DNA of 11,414 nt, taken from Prevotellaceae bacterium (lineage in GTDB: Bacteria; Bacteroidota; Bacteroidia; Bacteroidales; UBA932). The notes under the pieces were generated by a model. The model was not told the origin of the DNA. It was given only the letters and a program-made list of their open reading frames with translations, and made no database searches. The stretch is taken from NCBI GenBank assembly GCA_031267155.1, contig JAIRZR010000318.1, positions 1 through 11,414 on the forward strand. The letters are read 5' to 3'. This document shows, one piece after another, positions 1 through 7,495 of this stretch (position 1 is the stretch's first letter; every line of letters starts with the position of its first letter). The translations under genes were made by a program, and so were the position numbers.

Positions 1-3
1 GTA

Positions 4-36
4 TTCTGGATTGCTTCGCTTCGCTCGCAATGACGA
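4..36. repeat. REP-like palindromic repeat at left edge
   Basis: A short imperfect palindrome: ATTGC at 10-14 pairs with GCAAT at 27-31, and the interior alternates TTCGCT-type triplets. From general knowledge, near-identical sequences (reading CATTGCGAGCGAAGCGAAGC on the other strand) are dispersed in many bacterial genomes as intergenic repeats. Only one copy lies in this window, so its repetitive nature is recalled rather than shown here. It does not code for anything visible. Confidence 0.5.
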
Positions 37-148
37 CGTGATTGACTTTTTGGACATCCCCCTACTACGTCGCGGCGATGATTGCCGCAGCCAACAATAC
101 TGGTAATATCACATGGTCGATGTCTTATTCTTTAATTCTAATTAATCC

Positions 149-197
149 TGCCTTGCATCGCAAAATTCGAATTCAGAATTCAAAATTCAGAATTATA
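149..197. repeat. AT-rich patch with dispersed GCGATGCAAGG motif and AATTC iterations
   Basis: Bases 149-165, read on the minus strand, contain the motif TTTTGCGATGCAAGGCA. Variants occur near the right end of the window at 11124-11138 and 11302-11318. Directly after it, 161-197 repeats AAATTC/GAATTC units several times, similar to the three CAAAATT units at 11360-11380. The same two modules therefore sit at both ends of this 11.4-kb window. No open reading frame or RNA structure explains them. Confidence 0.5.
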
Positions 198-208
198 TAC
201 CAGATTAT

Positions 209-493
209 GTCTTTAACAACCGTTTTGTTAAGACTGACAAAGCAAATATTAACACTAACAAAGGCGTTGTAAGCGTTAACATTTACTTTGTATCCGCTGA
301 CAATGGCTTTGTCAGCGTAAACATTTATTTTGTATTCGTTAACAATGGCCTTGTCAGCGCAAATATTTGCTTTGTATCTCTTAACAATGGCGTTGTCAGT
401 GTTGATATTTGCTTTGTTAGTCTTAACAATTGCTTCGTAAGTCTTAACATTTGCGTTGCAGCTGTCGACATTGGCCTTGTAACTTTTATTTTT
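209..493. repeat. 21-nt tandem repeat array with an orientation switch
   Basis: From 263 to about 493 there are eleven degenerate 21-nt units with starts at 263, 284, 305 and so on every 21 nt. For the first eight units two subtypes alternate (units beginning GGC and ending ATT, then units beginning TGC or TA and ending AAT), giving a 42-nt higher-order period. The last three units are irregular. To the left, about 2.5 units (209-262) are present in the opposite orientation: 224-265 matches the reverse complement of 389-430 at about 36 of 42 bases. Because 21 is a multiple of three, the array can be read as a heptapeptide repeat (LLRLTKQ-like) on either side. The minus-strand frame from 591 is closed by a stop at 325-327 inside the array, so a functional protein is doubtful. 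The unit is too short and has no spacers, so this is not a CRISPR array. Confidence 0.8.
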
Positions 494-744
494 GAAGTGA
501 TTTTTTCAGTTTCGGACAGGGCGATAACTTCGCATCCATTAACATGTATAACGGAGATAGCATACCTTTTATAACACCACCAATTTTTCATTCACAATAC
601 AAATCAAGAAAGATTCTCAACTTTCAAACTGCCTGTTTTTTTATATCTTGCGGCATGTGTGATTTTTTTAAGCAAAAGTGTGGCATACAGTACTCTGTAC
701 AGGGTGTAATGCATCTCCTCATATAGATATTAAAACAAAGAAAA

Positions 745-775
745 ATTGGAGATAACAGTTTTATTTGTACTTTTG
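745..775 (+). promoter_or_regulatory. Bacteroidota-type promoter of the methyltransferase gene
   Basis: TACTTTTG at 768-775 is a full match to the Bacteroidota -7 element TAnnTTTG. ATTG at 745-748 supplies a TTG-containing -33 element with a 19-nt spacer. Transcription would begin near 782, leaving about 18 nt before the ATG at 800. This matters for gene calling: an in-frame TTG at 746 would lie inside the -33 box, upstream of the predicted transcription start, which favours the ATG at 800. Basis: motif seen in the sequence; consensus is established for this phylum; activity is inferred. Confidence 0.55.
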
Positions 776-799
776 TACTTTAAAGGTAAAAAAAAGTGT

Positions 800-3700
800 A
801 TGGGTACAAATTTTTTCTATGATAAATTGGGATATGAATTAATCGATTCGTCCCTGATAACTGCTTCTTATCCTGAATATCACGGATTGGAAAGAATCGG
901 AATAGACAAGGTCTATTTTTCAGGAGATTGTCCTGCAATGCTGTTTAAGGAAGTCGATTCTTTCGACGAACAGGAACTGAGAGAAATTGCTGAAATCCAG
1001 AAAAAAGTCTGGAATTACAGGAAAGTGATGCTGCTGTCCGCCGTTTCGGAAATGGAGATAAGGATATACAATTGCTATGAAAAACCGGTATATCCGCTTC
1101 CCATTACTGTCATTGGTCCCGAACTTGCGCCGTACGAGATTTTCAGGGCGCACAGGAACGAGAAGACCGGAATGGCGATATTGGACGAACTGTTCTCCCA
1201 AATCGGCGTCGATTGCGGACTGATATGGACAAGCGAACACAATGTCCGCGAAAAAGTGAATATCCAGAGAAAGATAGACAATTATCTGCTGCAGAGTCTC
1301 CTAAAAACAGCCAGAGCACTCAGTCAGGACATAGAAAATAAGGAAATTATACACGCTTTGCTGCTGCGTTCGCTGTTTATCCTGCATCTCGAAGACAGGG
1401 GCGCAGCAGGGGAAGCCGGAATTTACGGACAGATAAGGGAAGGCGCCCAAAGCTACTTCGACATTCTGGACAGTGTCGGGGATACCTATAAACTGTTCGG
1501 TAAACTGCACGAGCATTTCGAAAACATATTTCCACTGATCGAAGGCGAAGAAAATTCCGTTACTGATGAGCATTTAAAGAAAATCCGCGACTGTTTTGCC
1601 GGCGGATATATGTCGGACAGCCATATTTCGCCCGGAGAATGGCGCATTTTCGACTTCAACTTCATTCAGGTGGAATTGTTGAGCGAAGTTTACGAAAGTT
1701 TTCTGGGAGAATTTGAAAACGGGAACTCAAAGGGACAGTTTTATACCCCATATCCAATGGTTGAACTGATGTTAAACGACAAGCTGCCAGCTAAAAACGA
1801 AACGGATTATGCTGTCAGGATCCTGGATATTTCATGCAGTTCGGGCATCTTTTTAGTCGAAAGCTATAAACGACTGATTCAGCGCTGGAAAAATGCAAAT
1901 CCGAACGGGACTGTTTCTTTTGAAACATTGCGGGACATTCTGCTTGACAATATCTTCGGCATCGAAATAGATCCCCTGGCGATTAAAATTGCAGCGTTCA
2001 ATCTGTATATGGTATTGATCGAACAGCTGGATTCCAAAACGCTATGGACAGAAAAGGGATACCGGCTGCCATGCCTGATCAACAATCCCGGCGAACCTCC
2101 TGCCGTTCAGGGAAAAAACCTGTGGTGCGGAGATGCCATCGGGGAAATTGACGCCGATAATTTCGAAAAGGCAGACCTGCTTATTGGAAATCCTCCTTTC
2201 GGGACAGACGGAATCAGTCCGGCAATCAGAAACTATCTGGACGAACGCAGATACGCTCAGGAAAAAGTCCTTGCATTTCTTGACAGGGCAGTCCAGTTTG
2301 TGAAGGACGGTGGGGAAACAGCCATGATATTCAATACAAAAATCCTGACCAACACGAACAAAAACTACAGGAATTTCAGGAAATGGCTGTTCAATAAAAC
2401 CTGTGTCGAAAGGGTTTACAATCTCTCCATTTTCAAGAAGGCAAGAAAAAATTTCGGAGGGCAGCTGTTTCATTCGGCGACGGTTCCGGTCAGTATAGTT
2501 TATTATCGGAAATCACTCCCCGAACAAATTTCGGACACTATCGAATATTACGCTCCAAAAACGTATGTCAGGTCGAACATTGTGGACAGCCTGATCATCG
2601 ACGACGATGTAAAACTCCTGTCGCGCAGCGAATGTCAAAAACCGGGTACAAAAATCTGGAAAATTGCGATGTGGGGTAATTTCCATGATTTCTCACTGCT
2701 CGCCTGGCTGAACTGCAGATCCGAAACCGACCTGAAATCCTATTTCAAACAGAATAAGTGGATTCATGCCACCGGATTGAACGGCGACAGCAAGCACAGG
2801 GATTTTGTGCCAAGCCCGATTGTTGAAACAAAAGCGATAGGCAAATATTATACCCCGGACGCCGCCGCCATTCCCAACAGCAGACACTACAGGAAAATCG
2901 ATGAACGCCTGTTTCAGCCTCCCTTCATTGTTGTCGAAAAGGGGCAGAAAGGCAAGCAGATAGCTGCCTCGTACATAGATTATCCCGCATATTTCAAAAG
3001 CGGCGTTTTCATCATGAACAACAGCGATGATTCCTCCCGGGATATCAAGAAGATTCTGGTTTCCCTTTTAAACTCCGATCTGGTTTCGTACTACCTGTTT
3101 CTTTCGAGTTCTTCGTGGGGCATCGAACGCGGACAGGTATTTTTTAACGAATATCTGGAACTCCCTGTATTTTCATACGAAGCTAAGGATATGTATTACA
3201 TTGTAAGGATATTTGACGAACTGACCGAAGAACTGAAACACGATTTAGCCAGTCCCGAAGCTGTCAGGCAAAAAGAGAGGGAAATAAACCGCAAGCTGGA
3301 AAGTGTAATCGGATTGACGGAAAAGGAACAGATACTGGTTCAGGACATGCTGAATTTCAGTCTTGACTTATTCGAAAAAGGCGAAAATTCGATCGGCTTC
3401 AAACGGACTTCGAAAGACGAAAACAGGGCTTATGCCGATATGATCTGCGACGAAATAAACAGTTCGCTGAAACATTCGATGGTTAAAGTCTGCGCCACAA
3501 TCTATGAAGTTCAAGCGCAGGATCCTCTCAATCTGGTTGTACTCTCATTCAGTAACAAAGAAAGGAAAACCGTCGTCAAAGGCGCGCGCGAATTGAACAG
3601 TGTCTTGAAAATGATAAATGACTACTCGCTATGGCAAAAAGGACAAAGCATCTACGTGAAAAAACAGTACAGATACTATGACGACAATACCATATACCTG

Positions 3701-3805
3701 ATAAAGCCCAACCAGAAACGTTTCTGGACACGCTCGCAGGCAATGGAGGATGCAACATCGCTCGCCGACGAAGTTACGAATATGAAAGATCAGGTGAATA
3801 TATAG
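800..3805 (+). CDS. N6-adenine DNA methyltransferase with C-terminal target-recognition region (Eco57I/type IIG-like)
   Basis: A 1001-residue protein that probably transfers a methyl group from S-adenosylmethionine to adenine N6 in a specific DNA sequence. The N-terminal ~130 residues are an alpha/beta module containing KVWNYRK and EIRIYN. A helical region follows with LFILHLEDRG (about 192-201), typical of N6-MTase N-terminal domains. QFYTP is at 313-317. The SAM-binding motif I is D343-ISCSSG, where D-P-A-C-G-S-G is usual. FGIEIDPLAIKIA is near 386-398 and catalytic NPPF at 464-467. Motif I before IV, with the variable region C-terminal, is the gamma-class order. Residues around 705-790 (FIVVEKGQKG, then LNSDLVSYYLFLSSSSWG) resemble TaqI/Eco57I-type target-recognition domains. 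The last ~110 residues form a separate module ending in KPNQKRFWTRSQAMEDA. I see no convincing PD-(D/E)XK nuclease motif. The ATG at 800 is preferred over an in-frame TTG at 746 because of the promoter. No R, S or helicase gene is adjacent, so it is an orphan methylase, a divergent type IIG enzyme, or part of a split system. Confidence 0.85.
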   Translation: MGTNFFYDKLGYELIDSSLITASYPEYHGLERIGIDKVYFSGDCPAMLFKEVDSFDEQELREIAEIQKKVWNYRKVMLLSAVSEMEIRIYNCYEKPVYPLPITVIGPELAPYEIFRAHRNEKTGMAILDELFSQIGVDCGLIWTSEHNVREKVNIQRKIDNYLLQSLLKTARALSQDIENKEIIHALLLRSLFILHLEDRGAAGEAGIYGQIREGAQSYFDILDSVGDTYKLFGKLHEHFENIFPLIEGEENSVTDEHLKKIRDCFAGGYMSDSHISPGEWRIFDFNFIQVELLSEVYESFLGEFENGNSKGQFYTPYPMVELMLNDKLPAKNETDYAVRILDISCSSGIFLVESYKRLIQRWKNANPNGTVSFETLRDILLDNIFGIEIDPLAIKIAAFNLYMVLIEQLDSKTLWTEKGYRLPCLINNPGEPPAVQGKNLWCGDAIGEIDADNFEKADLLIGNPPFGTDGISPAIRNYLDERRYAQEKVLAFLDRAVQFVKDGGETAMIFNTKILTNTNKNYRNFRKWLFNKTCVERVYNLSIFKKARKNFGGQLFHSATVPVSIVYYRKSLPEQISDTIEYYAPKTYVRSNIVDSLIIDDDVKLLSRSECQKPGTKIWKIAMWGNFHDFSLLAWLNCRSETDLKSYFKQNKWIHATGLNGDSKHRDFVPSPIVETKAIGKYYTPDAAAIPNSRHYRKIDERLFQPPFIVVEKGQKGKQIAASYIDYPAYFKSGVFIMNNSDDSSRDIKKILVSLLNSDLVSYYLFLSSSSWGIERGQVFFNEYLELPVFSYEAKDMYYIVRIFDELTEELKHDLASPEAVRQKEREINRKLESVIGLTEKEQILVQDMLNFSLDLFEKGENSIGFKRTSKDENRAYADMICDEINSSLKHSMVKVCATIYEVQAQDPLNLVVLSFSNKERKTVVKGARELNSVLKMINDYSLWQKGQSIYVKKQYRYYDDNTIYLIKPNQKRFWTRSQAMEDATSLADEVTNMKDQVNI

Positions 3806-3851
3806 CAAATCAGTGTCTGCCATTGGGGATTTGAAATACACCCCCAAAAAC

Positions 3852-4108
3852 GGCGAAATATTATTTTGAGGTGCTATGGACATATTTTATTAAGTTGAGT
3901 AGCATTATTTAACGTTAAAAACAAAAGCGTCTATCTCCCGTTACAAGGCTTTCATGCAATAGCAAACACAATCTCGGTGTAGTCTGGAGACGTCTGGTGA
4001 CTACGCCGAGCTTGTGTTTGCTATTGATATTCTGGAGTGTCTTATGCCCAAAAAAAACCTGTTTCCAATAATTTTTTCCGCAATAGCGCCTCAAAATAAT
4101 ATTTCGCC
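3852..4108. mobile_element. MITE-like non-coding element with 28-bp terminal inverted repeats
   Basis: Bases 3852-3879 and the reverse complement of 4081-4108 match at 26 of 28 positions (outer end GGCGAAATATTATTTTGAGG on both). They enclose 201 bp with no credible ORF. The centre holds a long hairpin (3957-4026). The inner ends of the terminal repeats and the outer ends of the hairpin share the module CAATAGC/GCTATTG, so two palindromes appear nested and built from a common block. I could not see a target-site duplication (flanks AAAAAC on the left, TAATTTA on the right). This and the preceding and following bases account for the whole 3806-4255 gene-free stretch; the rest is AT-rich sequence with a possible carB promoter. 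It could alternatively be a structured RNA or a fold-back decay product of an insertion sequence. Confidence 0.6.
3957..4026. repeat. Long hairpin: 27-bp stem, 14-nt loop
   Basis: CAATAGCAAACACAA (3957-3971) pairs perfectly with 4012-4026. After a single T/C mismatch, CTCGGTGTAGTC (3973-3984) pairs with 3999-4010, with one G-T wobble. The 14-nt loop (3985-3998) contains the palindrome AGACGTCT. There is no T-run after the right arm, so an intrinsic terminator reading into carB is unlikely. Such a perfect arm suggests selection, recent fold-back duplication, or a transposon origin. Confidence 0.8.
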
Positions 4109-4156
4109 TAATTTAGCCCGCGCGTGGTTTAAAACATCCTTTTATTAAAAAATTAC

Positions 4157-4164
4157 TAAATTTG
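4157..4164 (+). promoter_or_regulatory. Possible -7 promoter element for carB
   Basis: TAAATTTG at 4157-4164 matches the Bacteroidota -7 consensus TAnnTTTG. No good TTTG -33 element lies 17-23 nt upstream (the nearest is GTTT at 4127-4130), so support is partial. If used, transcription starts near 4171 and the carB leader is about 85 nt. No attenuator or PyrR-type leader structure was recognised in that leader. Confidence 0.3.
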
Positions 4165-4255
4165 CATCCGAAAAAAGTGTTTTTGAATATGATAAAGGCA
4201 ATTGTAAATATATGGAAATGTTGATAATTGTCGATTTTAATATAGTATCTCCATA

Positions 4256-7200
4256 ATGAATGAAGTCAAAAAAATAATTCTTCTTGGTTCGGGAGCGCTG
4301 AAAATAGGCGAGGCGGGGGAATTTGATTATTCCGGTTCGCAGGCTTTAAAAGCCATGCGTGAAGAAGGGATCGAAACAATCCTGATCAACCCGAACATCG
4401 CAACAGTGCAAACGACCGAAAACGTTGCCGATAATATTTATTTCCTGCCTGTTACGCCCTATTTTGTAGAGAAGGTCATTGAGAAGGAGCGCCCTCAGGG
4501 AATCTTACTGGCTTTTGGCGGACAGACAGCCCTGAACTGCGGGGTCAAACTGCAGCAGCTTGGCGTACTTGACAAATACAGTGTCAAAGTACTGGGCACG
4601 CCGGTACAGGCGATAATAGAAACCGAAGACAGGGAACTGTTTGTCAGGAAGCTGGACGAAATAGACATAAAAACCATACGGAGCCACGCAGTCGGTTCGG
4701 TGAAGGAAGCCCTCGAAGCGGCGGAAGAACTTGCCTATCCCATCATAGTCAGAGCGGCATACGCGCTGGGCGGGCTGGGCAGCGGATTCTGCAACAATGC
4801 GGACGAACTGGTCAGGCTCGCCGAAAAAGCCCTTACATATTCAAGCCAGCTGCTGATAGAAAAATCCCTTAAAGGATGGAAGGAAATTGAATATGAGGTA
4901 GTAAGAGACAGGTACGACAACTGCATAACCGTGTGCAATATGGAAAATTTCGACCCGCTTGGAATACACACGGGCGAAAGCATAGTCGTGGCGCCTTCGC
5001 AGACACTGAGCAACAGGGAGTACCATAAACTTCGCGAACTTGCAATCAAAATCATCAGGCACATCGGGATAGTAGGCGAATGCAATGTGCAGTATGCGCT
5101 TGACCCCGATTCGGAGGATTACCGTGTCATTGAGGTAAATGCGCGGCTTTCGCGTTCGTCGGCGCTTGCGTCGAAGGCTACCGGTTATCCCCTGGCTTTC
5201 GTTGCCGCCAAACTTGCGCTGGGGTACGGGCTTTTCGATCTGGAAAATTCCGTAACGAAAACCACTCCAGCCTTTTTCGAGCCGGCGCTGGACTATGTCG
5301 TCTGCAAAATTCCGCGCTGGGATTTAAGCAAGTTTCACGGAGTGTCGCACAAGCTGGGCAGCAGCATGAAAAGCGTGGGCGAAGTGATGGCGATAGGCCG
5401 GACTTTCGAAGAGGCTATACAGAAGGGCTTGAGGATGATAGGACAGGGGATGCACGGTTTTGTCGCAAACAGGAAAATCTCGTCCGACAATCTCGAAAAA
5501 GCTCTGTCGGAACCTACCGATAAACGCATATTCTATATCGCACAGGCTCTCGAAGAAGGTTTAAGCGTGGCTAAAATACACGAACTTACCAGGATAGACA
5601 GGTGGTTTCTCGAAAAACTTCACAAGATAATCAGCCTTTCGCATGAGCTGGCGAAGCATGACAGTCTGGACGCCGTCTCCGATGCACTGCTGCTTGAAGC
5701 AAAAGTATTGGGGTTCAGTGATTTTCAGTTGTCGCGGCTTATCTTTGACGACGACAGCGAAGAACAGCTGCAGGAAGTGCGGGAAATACGGAAATCGAGA
5801 GGCATCGTTCCGTACGTCAAGCAGATAGACACGCTTGCAGCCGAATATCCCGCGCAGACAAACTACCTTTACCTGACATACAGCGGCATTGCCCACGACA
5901 TCGATTTTGCGGCGGACAGCATGTCTGTAATAGTGCTCGGTTCCGGAGCTTACAGGATAGGAAGCAGCGTCGAATTTGACTGGTGCAGTGTGAACGCTCT
6001 GCAAACCATACGCAACAGCGGCTACAGGGGAATCATGATCAACTATAACCCCGAAACCGTCAGCACCGACTACGACATGTGCGACCGCCTGTATTTTGAC
6101 GAATTGAGCTACGAAAGGGTAATGGATATTGTGGATCTGGAAAAGCCTTACGGCACAGTGATATCCATGGGCGGGCAGATTCCGAACAACCTCGCAGTAC
6201 GCCTGGACGATGCGGGCGTAAGTCTGCTCGGAACATCCGCCAAATCAATCGACAGAGCCGAAGACAGGCATAAGTTCTCGTCCATGCTCGACGAACTGAA
6301 TATCGACCAGCCAAGATGGAAGGAACTGACTACTCTGGATGAACTGCACCGGTTTATCGAAACAGTGGGATTTCCCGTGCTGGTACGTCCTTCATACGTA
6401 CTTTCGGGCGCGGCAATGAACGTGTGCTCGAACGAGACCGAACTGGAGCAGTTTCTTGATCTTGCGGCGGAAGTGTCGAAAAAGCACCCTGTTGTCGTTT
6501 CCGAATTTATTGTCGATGCAAAGGAAATAGAGATGGACGCCGTTGCAGACAGCGGAGACATAACAGCTTATGCCATATCGGAGCATGTGGAGTTTGCAGG
6601 GGTACATTCGGGCGACGCCACCATACAGTTCCCTCCGCAGAAGATTTACATAGAGACTGTCCGCAGGATTAAGCGCATATCGCGCAAAATCGCAAAAGCC
6701 CTGAATATCACCGGACCTTTCAATATCCAGTATCTTGCAAAAGACAATGATATCAAGGTTATTGAATGTAACCTGCGGGCGTCGCGCAGTTTCCCGTTTG
6801 TCTCGAAAGTGCTTAAACTCAATCTCATTGAGCTTGCAACAAAGATAATGCTGGATATAAAGGTCGAAAAGCCCGAAAAGTCGGCCTTCGATCTTGATTA
6901 TGTGGGGATAAAGGCGTCCCAGTTTTCGTTTTCGCGACTGCAGAATGCCGACCCCGTTCTGGGCGTCGACATGGCTTCGACGGGCGAGGTGGGCTGCATA
7001 GGCGACGATTTCTACGAGGCGCTCTTAAACTCGATGCTGTCTTCCGGATATTCAATTCCCAGGAAGAACATCATGCTGTCCACCGGACCGGCAAAGACCA
7101 AGCCCGAACTGCTCGAATGTGCCAGGAAACTGGCGCAGAGGGGATATACGATTTATGCCACGGGCGGGACAAACCGCTTCCTGGCAGACAACGGAGTGCC

Positions 7201-7465
7201 TTCGATACAGGTGCACTGGCCCGACGAGGATAAGCATCCCAATGCCCTGGATCTCCTGAAGGAAAAACAGATAGACCTGGTTATCAACATCCCGAAAAAC
7301 CTGACGCAGGGAGAGCTGAGAAACGACTACACGATAAGGAGAAGCGCGATAGACTACAATATCCCGCTGATAACCAACGCCCGCCTGGCTTCGGCGTTTA
7401 TCAATTCGTTTATCAAATACAGTATCGACGATATCAAGATTAAAAGCTGGAAAGAATATGAATAA
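4256..7465 (+). CDS. carB: Carbamoyl-phosphate synthase large subunit
   Basis: A full-length 1069-residue CarB (E. coli CarB is 1073). It makes carbamoyl phosphate from bicarbonate, two ATP and ammonia delivered by the glutaminase subunit CarA, for pyrimidine and arginine synthesis in the cytoplasm. The first half has GEAGEFDYSGSQA near residues 18-30, an ATP-grasp segment VRAAYALGGLGSG (165-177, R166 equivalent to a nucleotide-binding arginine), and the metal-binding E293-V-N295. An oligomerisation-type linker leads to the second half: GSGAYRIGSSVEFDW (from about 560), RPSYVLSGAAMNV (from about 708) and CNLRASRSFPF (around 838). An MGS-like allosteric domain spans about 937-1060 (ATGGTNRFLADNGV). 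The wording (INPNIATVQTTENVAD, KQIDTLAAEYPAQTNYLY) is the eukaryotic CAD/CPS1-like type, which is normal for Bacteroidales. carA is not adjacent: a methyltransferase and a repeat element lie upstream, so the glutaminase subunit must be encoded elsewhere. ilvE follows after 30 bp on the same strand. No frameshift or missing key motif was seen. Confidence 0.97.
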   Translation: MNEVKKIILLGSGALKIGEAGEFDYSGSQALKAMREEGIETILINPNIATVQTTENVADNIYFLPVTPYFVEKVIEKERPQGILLAFGGQTALNCGVKLQQLGVLDKYSVKVLGTPVQAIIETEDRELFVRKLDEIDIKTIRSHAVGSVKEALEAAEELAYPIIVRAAYALGGLGSGFCNNADELVRLAEKALTYSSQLLIEKSLKGWKEIEYEVVRDRYDNCITVCNMENFDPLGIHTGESIVVAPSQTLSNREYHKLRELAIKIIRHIGIVGECNVQYALDPDSEDYRVIEVNARLSRSSALASKATGYPLAFVAAKLALGYGLFDLENSVTKTTPAFFEPALDYVVCKIPRWDLSKFHGVSHKLGSSMKSVGEVMAIGRTFEEAIQKGLRMIGQGMHGFVANRKISSDNLEKALSEPTDKRIFYIAQALEEGLSVAKIHELTRIDRWFLEKLHKIISLSHELAKHDSLDAVSDALLLEAKVLGFSDFQLSRLIFDDDSEEQLQEVREIRKSRGIVPYVKQIDTLAAEYPAQTNYLYLTYSGIAHDIDFAADSMSVIVLGSGAYRIGSSVEFDWCSVNALQTIRNSGYRGIMINYNPETVSTDYDMCDRLYFDELSYERVMDIVDLEKPYGTVISMGGQIPNNLAVRLDDAGVSLLGTSAKSIDRAEDRHKFSSMLDELNIDQPRWKELTTLDELHRFIETVGFPVLVRPSYVLSGAAMNVCSNETELEQFLDLAAEVSKKHPVVVSEFIVDAKEIEMDAVADSGDITAYAISEHVEFAGVHSGDATIQFPPQKIYIETVRRIKRISRKIAKALNITGPFNIQYLAKDNDIKVIECNLRASRSFPFVSKVLKLNLIELATKIMLDIKVEKPEKSAFDLDYVGIKASQFSFSRLQNADPVLGVDMASTGEVGCIGDDFYEALLNSMLSSGYSIPRKNIMLSTGPAKTKPELLECARKLAQRGYTIYATGGTNRFLADNGVPSIQVHWPDEDKHPNALDLLKEKQIDLVINIPKNLTQGELRNDYTIRRSAIDYNIPLITNARLASAFINSFIKYSIDDIKIKSWKEYE

Positions 7466-7495
7466 TAATGGTTTTAACATAATAATGGTTTATAA

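Noticed and set aside
42..272. Plus-strand 76-residue frame in the left spacer
   Set aside because: Low-complexity translation crossing two kinds of repeat, with no recognisable domain.
209..493. CRISPR array
   Set aside because: Repeat units are 21 nt and directly adjoining, with no unique spacers and no cas genes nearby.
325..591. Minus-strand 88-residue open frame with LLRLTKQ-like heptads
   Set aside because: The frame is open mainly because the 21-nt repeat keeps phase; it stops in the middle of the array and lacks a promoter motif. Described as a repeat instead of a gene.
544..726. Plus-strand 60-residue frame before the methyltransferase
   Set aside because: No start context, promoter or family resemblance; AT-rich spacer sequence.
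800..3805. Identification as BREX PglX or a DISARM methylase
   Set aside because: Both are large N6-MTases, but none of the partner genes (pglZ, brxC/L, drmA/B, helicases) are in the window and the sequence motifs alone do not decide it.
3957..4026. Intrinsic terminator for the methyltransferase gene
   Set aside because: It is 150 bp past the stop and no T-run follows the stem; better explained as part of the inverted-repeat element.
4495..7055. Several minus-strand frames of 60-147 residues inside carB
   Set aside because: They overlap a fully supported CarB and have no family resemblance; shadows of the codon usage on the other strand.
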